Shown here in pieces: positions 32,496 to 37,292 of a DNA stretch of 37,292 nucleotides. The notes beneath the pieces were generated by a model. That model was not told the origin of the DNA and did not search any database. It was given only the letters and a program-made list of their open reading frames with translations. The stretch lies in NCBI GenBank assembly GCA_044337705.1, contig JBIINB010000034.1, positions 1-37,292 of the forward strand, written 5' to 3'. The number at the start of each line of letters is the position of its first letter. The stretch's first letter is position 1. The translations under genes and the position numbers were made by a program. Origin of the DNA: JBEISR01 sp044337705. GTDB taxonomy: Bacteria > Planctomycetota > Planctomycetia > Pirellulales > Pirellulaceae.

Positions 32496-33689
32496 TTACT
32501 CCCCGGCAGTTCGTTCCGGCTCCTTCGACAACTCCCCCGACTTCTTTTGAACTTCCGACAACTCGGATGGCTCCCCCATGCTTTCCTGCAAAGGTGGGTC
32601 CAAATCGATCTCCTCATATTCCGTGCTGTCGATTTCCTTACGCAAGATCAGGTATAGCGCAGCCGCCGAAGTCCAGAAGAAGCTAAAGGCAAAAGCCAAA
32701 CCGAACCAGTAGGGCCAAGCATTAATCCATCGAGTCAACAGACTCAGGGGCATCCCAGGATCGCCCTCAGGCCCCAAATGGAGTAGCAGAGTAGCCATAA
32801 GCCGACTGGCAAGCCAACCGGCGAACGTTATCATCGCCCCACCTATCACCCCAGCGAAGATTCCTGCCGGCAGCGTAACGGCAAGGGTAAATGGCTTCTG
32901 AAAAAGATAGGCAGATGAGCGCGAATACCCTTCAAAGGCATCTCCCTTCCGCTCGGCCAACACCCCGGCCATCGCAAGCGGGAAACCAAGAATTCCATGG
33001 AGCATCGCCCATCCGGCTTGCAGCAACAGGATCAACATCAGCCCCAGCAGCACGGTGGCGACCCAATTGCCGACACTCCCCAATCGCGCCAATCCACAAA
33101 TCACCATGATCGGCAGCGAGATCGCTAGAACCATCGACCACGGAAGAAGTATCGACCAGAATAGACTCGCCAATCGGTTCCCGACCGTCCGAAAGCAGTC
33201 ACTCCAGCCAATCGTGCTTTGCGTTCCCAATTCCACCAGAGAGCGACGCAGAAGCAACCCACCGATCAGCGACCAAACAATCATGGTCCATCCAACGGCA
33301 AAAACCTTTTGAGCCAGACCATTCCACCCCACCGCTCCGGCAGGTGAAAATGCGGTTGCTACAAACCAATCCCAAGGTTCCCTTAACAGTTTTGCCGATG
33401 CAAGCAGACCTTCTGCAAGGCCTCTTTGTCGGATCGCTTCGACGAGACTTCCTCCTTTCGGCGTCCAGGATGGCTGAATCGCAACTCCACCCGGGGTCTC
33501 AAAGAGAATCGATGCAAACCAGCTTCCGAAAATGGTTGCTCCGATTCCCAAAAGGGCCAAGACCAGATGGCTGCTCCGCCAGGCGATGGTGATCGCCCGT
33601 GACATCAGTCTCCAAGGGGGCACGGACCGATACCAGTCCATCTGCACTCTGGGGATCTCTGCCCAATCTCTAGACGTTGGTTCCGTCAT
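32496..33689 (-). CDS. membrane protein of unknown function, linked to yacG
   Basis: 397 residues with about six or seven hydrophobic helices (for example LVLALLGIGATIFGSWFASI, TMIVWSLIGGLLL, MVLAISLPIMVICGLARLG, VATVLLGLMLILLLQAGW, FGLAFAFSFFWTSAAALYLIL). A conserved-looking cytoplasmic element is AERKGDAFEGYSRSSAYLFQKP, in the middle of the membrane part. The C-terminal tail is acidic and polar (EEIDLDPPLQESMGEP). I do not recognise a named family; proteins of this look occur in planctomycetes. Its ATG overlaps the stop of yacG by four bases, so the two are surely cotranscribed and probably translationally coupled. It is not evidently an ABC or Sec component. Confidence 0.8.
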   Translation of the reverse strand: MTEPTSRDWAEIPRVQMDWYRSVPPWRLMSRAITIAWRSSHLVLALLGIGATIFGSWFASILFETPGGVAIQPSWTPKGGSLVEAIRQRGLAEGLLASAKLLREPWDWFVATAFSPAGAVGWNGLAQKVFAVGWTMIVWSLIGGLLLRRSLVELGTQSTIGWSDCFRTVGNRLASLFWSILLPWSMVLAISLPIMVICGLARLGSVGNWVATVLLGLMLILLLQAGWAMLHGILGFPLAMAGVLAERKGDAFEGYSRSSAYLFQKPFTLAVTLPAGIFAGVIGGAMITFAGWLASRLMATLLLHLGPEGDPGMPLSLLTRWINAWPYWFGLAFAFSFFWTSAAALYLILRKEIDSTEYEEIDLDPPLQESMGEPSELSEVQKKSGELSKEPERTAGE

Positions 33690-33934
33690 CGCGATTCCTC
33701 TTCATCTTCCTCGAAAATCCATTCCCTTCTTGTCCGCGATTCGTCCTCTTCACGCTCGGGTTCTTCATCAGGATCCCGGGCGTGAGGCAATCCAATGTCT
33801 TCGGTCAACCATCGGTTCAAATCAATCCATCTGCAGCGGGGACTGCAAAACGGCATGGCAGGCGACTTCACATCCGCCACAAACAGCTTTTGGCAGGTTG
33901 GACAGTAGATTTCCTGTGCTTCCGTGTCTCCCAT
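33686..33934 (-). CDS. yacG: YacG-like zinc protein (DNA gyrase inhibitor family)
   Basis: 82 residues from ATG 33934, preceded by AAAGGG at fitting distance; the frame opens 15 codons earlier but without family resemblance. YacG in E. coli binds zinc and inhibits DNA gyrase. The four zinc cysteines are visible: CPTC near residue 10 and CSPRC near residue 30, followed by RWIDLNRWLTED, which matches the CSxRCxxIDLGxW signature. The C-terminal 35 residues are very acidic (DPDEEPEREEDESRTRRE...), longer than in E. coli. The stop overlaps the start of the next gene by four bases. It lies 81 bases after the stop of the large heme protein, same strand. Confidence 0.9.
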   Translation of the reverse strand: MGDTEAQEIYCPTCQKLFVADVKSPAMPFCSPRCRWIDLNRWLTEDIGLPHARDPDEEPEREEDESRTRREWIFEEDEEESR

Positions 33935-34014
33935 CACAACCCTTTCTATCCTCTCTCTCAGCAAGCCAGCAGTTACCAAATCGGGGACACAACCGGGGCC
34001 GATCCAATTCCAAG

Positions 34015-37000
34015 CTACTTCTTCTGAGCCAAGGCATGGAGGTAATCCAGCAGACTGGCAAACTCCAGAACGCTCATCGAATCCAAAAGACCTTCCGGCA
34101 TCGACGACACAGGCAACGCCTTTCGCTCGACAATCGATGCTACATCCAGTTGATGCTCCTTCCCCTGGCTGTCTCGGATCGCCACCTGATCGGCCGCCTC
34201 TCGAACCACAAAGCCGGTCAACACTTGAGACTCGTCTGTCAAAAACGTCTCCGTCTTAAAGCCTTGTGCTATGGTCCGATTGGGGAAGGCGATATTGCGA
34301 GCCAGTTCGTCGCGCGGGTACGTCTTCGCGATGTTTCCAAGATAGGGACCTTTGGGCTGCTGTCGAGTGTCGACGGTGTGGCAAGCAGCACAATTGGATT
34401 TCATGAACACTAACTCGCCCAGCGTCGCATCCCCTTGCATTCCCATTGCGCGGTTGGCGAATTCCTCTAGCCCAATCTCTTTGGCTTTGGGTGTCTCGTC
34501 AGGAATCCGCCTCACCCCCAGGCGGTCGGCTGCTGCCTGAGCCAGCGACTGGATATCGCCGTTGGGATCCGACAGCGCTTCCAGCACTCGCGGCGCCATC
34601 GCTCGATTCCTGGTCTCTGCGATCGCCTCCAGAAGCACCAGTTTCCCCTCTTCTGCATCGTTCCATTGCTGATCGATCCAACGCTGTGCTCCCTGACGGA
34701 ATGCCTCGGGGGCATCCGAATTACCGGCAACCTGCAGTAAGGCGGCCGCAGAAAGCCATGCTGGATCGCTCCGCTCTTCGGCGAACTCCTCCAGCCATTG
34801 CTCCTGAAATGGCAGGTTGGGAGACTTCAGAAAAATCTCAGTAAGCCGTTCTTTGTCGCCCGTTTCAAATTTCTCATCGCGCCAAGTTTCGCCGACAACC
34901 CGGATCGCACCCAGAATCGCCTCTGCTGCAGGAATCTTCCCCAGCGATGCAACGAGATGCTGACGCGAATCGATCCCAAGTTGTGTGCGGTGCGTCAAGG
35001 GTTCCAAAAACTCCATCGCATTCTCTGGAACTCCTTCGGTTGTCGCCAGAATTTCAAGCGTACGATCCGCGTACTGTCGATCTTCCGTGGCTAGGTGAAG
35101 CAATCGAATCAGAGCCGCCTCCAGCGGGATTCGATGATTGCGCGCCAATTTCTGCAGGTGCACGGTTTGCTCAAAATCGGACCGCTCCGCGTATGCCTCC
35201 AGCGCCTCACTGATACGTAGCGTTCCATCCCATGCCTCCAGCTCGTAGTAGGGCCCGCGCGTGTCAGGGCGGGTCCCCCAGGAATCTCCAGTCCAGGCTG
35301 CTTCTCGGAAATAAAGTCGGCATAGGGCTGCCACAATCTCCGGACTTGGATCCCTATTCAATTGCTCCAAGAGAGCATCTGCCGCCGGCATCGTGTGAAT
35401 CTCTCCCAGTGCACGCCAGTAGATCGGCGCCCGATCGGGATAACGCCTTGCCGCATCGATGCACAACTGGTCCGCCTTAAGTCGAATGGCCCGCTGCCTG
35501 GCCAAATGCGAAAGGACTGGATCCTGGGTTTGCATCGCAACGGCCAAATCCTCCCCTGCCAGCTCCAGGATCTTCGACGCCTCCACCCGCTCGGGAGTCC
35601 GCTGGGCCAGTTGTCGTGCCAGCCATCCTCCCGCCTTGCTCTCACCCCGCCATTGAAGTTCGCGCATCGCCGCCAACCGCCTCCGATAGCTGGGACCATC
35701 CAGCTCCTGCATCAATTGATCAACCGAAGCCGACCGGTAATCGAGCAGCGGCACATTGAGCGCCTCCTTAGGCCGAATCTGAACGATATAGCCGACCCTC
35801 GGCCCTTCCCACGAAAAGGTAGCGCCTCTCCAGCTAGCGCAGTACAACTTGCCGAACGCATCAATGTCCGCATCGGTTGGCCTGGTCATCTTCACCAAGG
35901 GGACGGGATCCCTGGTTTCCCGATACGTCGCACCATCCGGCTCCACCTGATGGTGAAATAACGCCCCCGTCCCCCAATCGGCAGTTAGCGGAGCTTTATT
36001 CCAACGCCCCCACCCCGGCTCTTCGATATACACCGCGCCACAGCCGGAACCTCCGCCGTAGTCGGCCAAAGGTGGAAGACAGTCTTCCGGAAAATGGACG
36101 TAGCGCCGCGGGTAGCCGCGGTCTTCCCCACCGATAAAATGATGAAAGCGAACATTCCAACCGCCACCATCATTGGTGTTATCTCGAGCGAACATTTCCA
36201 TCTGTGGAGAGATGGCGACTTCGAGGATATTGCGTGTCCCGGTCGCGTAGACTTCCAAGCCGGAACCATCCGTGCGACAACGGAGCACTCCCCCTCCACG
36301 ATGCGTCAACGTCGCGCCATCGCTGCCGGTCGCCTTGAGCACCCCGAAGTCTCCGCCGGCGATGTACAACCAACCGTCCATCCCCAGCGACAGACCGTTG
36401 GTGGTGTGGTCGGCGGGCCGATCGTCATAACCAAACGCAAGATCCCGGACCAGAACCTTCTGCTCATCCGCATGCCCATCCCCGTTATGGTCGATCAAGG
36501 CGCTTAGATGAGGCGGATGCATCAGATAAAGTCGATCCCGATCCCAGACCAGGCCGCGTGGCGCATCAATGGTGCAGAAGACCTTCGACTCGTCAGCGCG
36601 TCCGTCTCCATCAAGATCGCGAAGGCGTATGACACGCCCGCGGCCAGGATCACGGCCAAGCGATCCGTTTCCATCGCTGCTGACATAGAGCGTTCCATCG
36701 GGTGCCGCTGCAACAAAGACCGGATAGTTGACAGCAGGTGGCGCTGCGAAGATCGTCGCTTCAAAACCTTCCGGCACCTGAAAGTCCTCCAGTATCGATC
36801 GCTCGGCCGCCTCCCCAAGCTTCTCCACCTTCGGTTCTATGTTTCCCCGCTTGGCGTAACGATCCCCACCAAGTCCCGGGACTACCCCAGCCAGCGCCGG
36901 GTCGATTTCCGGAAACAGATTATCCAGTCTCTTCCCACCCAACTTCACCTCACGAATGCTGCACCACTGCCCCTTCTTGGTTCCCAAAGCCCGGACTCGA

Positions 37001-37292
37001 AGACTCTTGGCAGGAATCAATTTGCTTACCTTCAGTGGCTCCGGTTCATCCGTCGCATGCTGCGACGCATCGAGGATCGTTTCCCACGCCGCACCGTCTG
37101 TCGACACTTCGACCAAGAACTGGTAGGCGACAGGATTCTCCCAATGAATCTCCACCGCTTCGACCGACCGCTCCTCAGGGAAATCGATCTGCCACCACTG
37201 AGGATAACGGCCATCGGAAGCACACCAACGGGTGTTTGTGTCTCCGTCGATTGCGCGCCAGGCATAGTTGTGCCGCCCCGTCTCCTCAGTGC
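34015..37292 (-). CDS. PVC-type heme protein: F5/8C-like domain, beta-propeller, HEAT, cytochrome c; 5' end outside window
   Basis: The frame stays open to the right border, so the start lies beyond it; the GTG at 37155 is internal. At least 1091 residues are visible. The first about 80 form a discoidin/F5-8 type C domain (RAIDGDTNTRWC, WWQIDF, YQFLVEVSTDG), usually a carbohydrate- or lipid-binding module. Then comes a six-bladed propeller of the sorbosone-dehydrogenase type (from EGFEATIFAAPPAVNYPVF to about base 35800), then HEAT-like helical repeats, and a C-terminal cytochrome c domain with CAACH (34378-34392) ending close to the stop. It has the same overall plan as the gene at 8396 but a different N-terminal domain. 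Function unknown; exported heme protein by family. Confidence 0.9.
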   Translation of the reverse strand, partial: TEETGRHNYAWRAIDGDTNTRWCASDGRYPQWWQIDFPEERSVEAVEIHWENPVAYQFLVEVSTDGAAWETILDASQHATDEPEPLKVSKLIPAKSLRVRALGTKKGQWCSIREVKLGGKRLDNLFPEIDPALAGVVPGLGGDRYAKRGNIEPKVEKLGEAAERSILEDFQVPEGFEATIFAAPPAVNYPVFVAAAPDGTLYVSSDGNGSLGRDPGRGRVIRLRDLDGDGRADESKVFCTIDAPRGLVWDRDRLYLMHPPHLSALIDHNGDGHADEQKVLVRDLAFGYDDRPADHTTNGLSLGMDGWLYIAGGDFGVLKATGSDGATLTHRGGGVLRCRTDGSGLEVYATGTRNILEVAISPQMEMFARDNTNDGGGWNVRFHHFIGGEDRGYPRRYVHFPEDCLPPLADYGGGSGCGAVYIEEPGWGRWNKAPLTADWGTGALFHHQVEPDGATYRETRDPVPLVKMTRPTDADIDAFGKLYCASWRGATFSWEGPRVGYIVQIRPKEALNVPLLDYRSASVDQLMQELDGPSYRRRLAAMRELQWRGESKAGGWLARQLAQRTPERVEASKILELAGEDLAVAMQTQDPVLSHLARQRAIRLKADQLCIDAARRYPDRAPIYWRALGEIHTMPAADALLEQLNRDPSPEIVAALCRLYFREAAWTGDSWGTRPDTRGPYYELEAWDGTLRISEALEAYAERSDFEQTVHLQKLARNHRIPLEAALIRLLHLATEDRQYADRTLEILATTEGVPENAMEFLEPLTHRTQLGIDSRQHLVASLGKIPAAEAILGAIRVVGETWRDEKFETGDKERLTEIFLKSPNLPFQEQWLEEFAEERSDPAWLSAAALLQVAGNSDAPEAFRQGAQRWIDQQWNDAEEGKLVLLEAIAETRNRAMAPRVLEALSDPNGDIQSLAQAAADRLGVRRIPDETPKAKEIGLEEFANRAMGMQGDATLGELVFMKSNCAACHTVDTRQQPKGPYLGNIAKTYPRDELARNIAFPNRTIAQGFKTETFLTDESQVLTGFVVREAADQVAIRDSQGKEHQLDVASIVERKALPVSSMPEGLLDSMSVLEFASLLDYLHALAQKK

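Overview
This window reads as chromosomal DNA of a planctomycete, most likely of the order Pirellulales. The evidence is the set of protein families: PSCyt1/PSCyt2/PSD1 proteins paired with DUF1501 proteins, very large beta-propeller/HEAT/cytochrome proteins of the PVC heme-binding type, a PEP-CTERM protein, and McsA/McsB. No insertion sequence, phage gene, CRISPR array or rRNA was seen. Both end genes are cut by the window borders.

Layout. (1) 1-8357, plus strand: two consecutive PSD1 + DUF1501 gene pairs packed as one probable four-gene operon; the second PSD1 protein carries an inserted LamG-like domain. (2) 8396-12271, minus: a 1291-residue exported beta-propeller/HEAT/cytochrome c protein, convergent with that operon. 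(3) 12528-14315, plus: mcsA and mcsB (protein arginine kinase). (4) 14426-16444, minus: glycogen branching enzyme glgB. (5) 17107-20079, plus: a Tat-exported TIM-barrel isomerase-like protein with a readable promoter and a hairpin-rich leader, then a tight STAS / RsbW-like kinase / phosphotransferase-like cluster. (6) 20265-22676, plus: a DsbD-type thiol:disulfide transporter with two periplasmic cysteine pairs. (7) 22677-24094: mostly non-coding, holding a CsbD-like small protein gene and, at 22921-23038, a candidate structured RNA that folds as an almost fully paired cloverleaf. (8) 24095-25825, minus: an ABC-2 permease without a visible ATPase gene, then about 0.9 kb with nothing recognisable. 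(9) 26715-28930, plus: a ribbon-helix-helix-like protein, the RNase P RNA gene rnpB whose -10 box overlaps the preceding stop codon, and a tandem-GNAT-like protein. (10) 29133-37292: ispG (minus), a PEP-CTERM protein (plus), tRNA-Lys(CTT) with terminator (minus), rsmG (minus), and a minus-strand group of a partial PVC heme protein, yacG and a membrane protein.

How the genes may work together: the PSD1/DUF1501 proteins and the two propeller/cytochrome proteins are exported and carry CxxCH motifs, so they probably act in the periplasm or at the cell surface, with DsbD as a possible source of thiol reductant for such proteins. McsAB, STAS/RsbW and the CsbD-like protein point to stress regulation. 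The rest (glgB, ispG, rnpB, rsmG, yacG, tRNA-Lys) is core metabolism and information processing.

The best candidate for something undescribed is the cloverleaf RNA at 22921-23038. I could not match it to any RNA family I know, and its U-G pairs say it is read from the plus strand.
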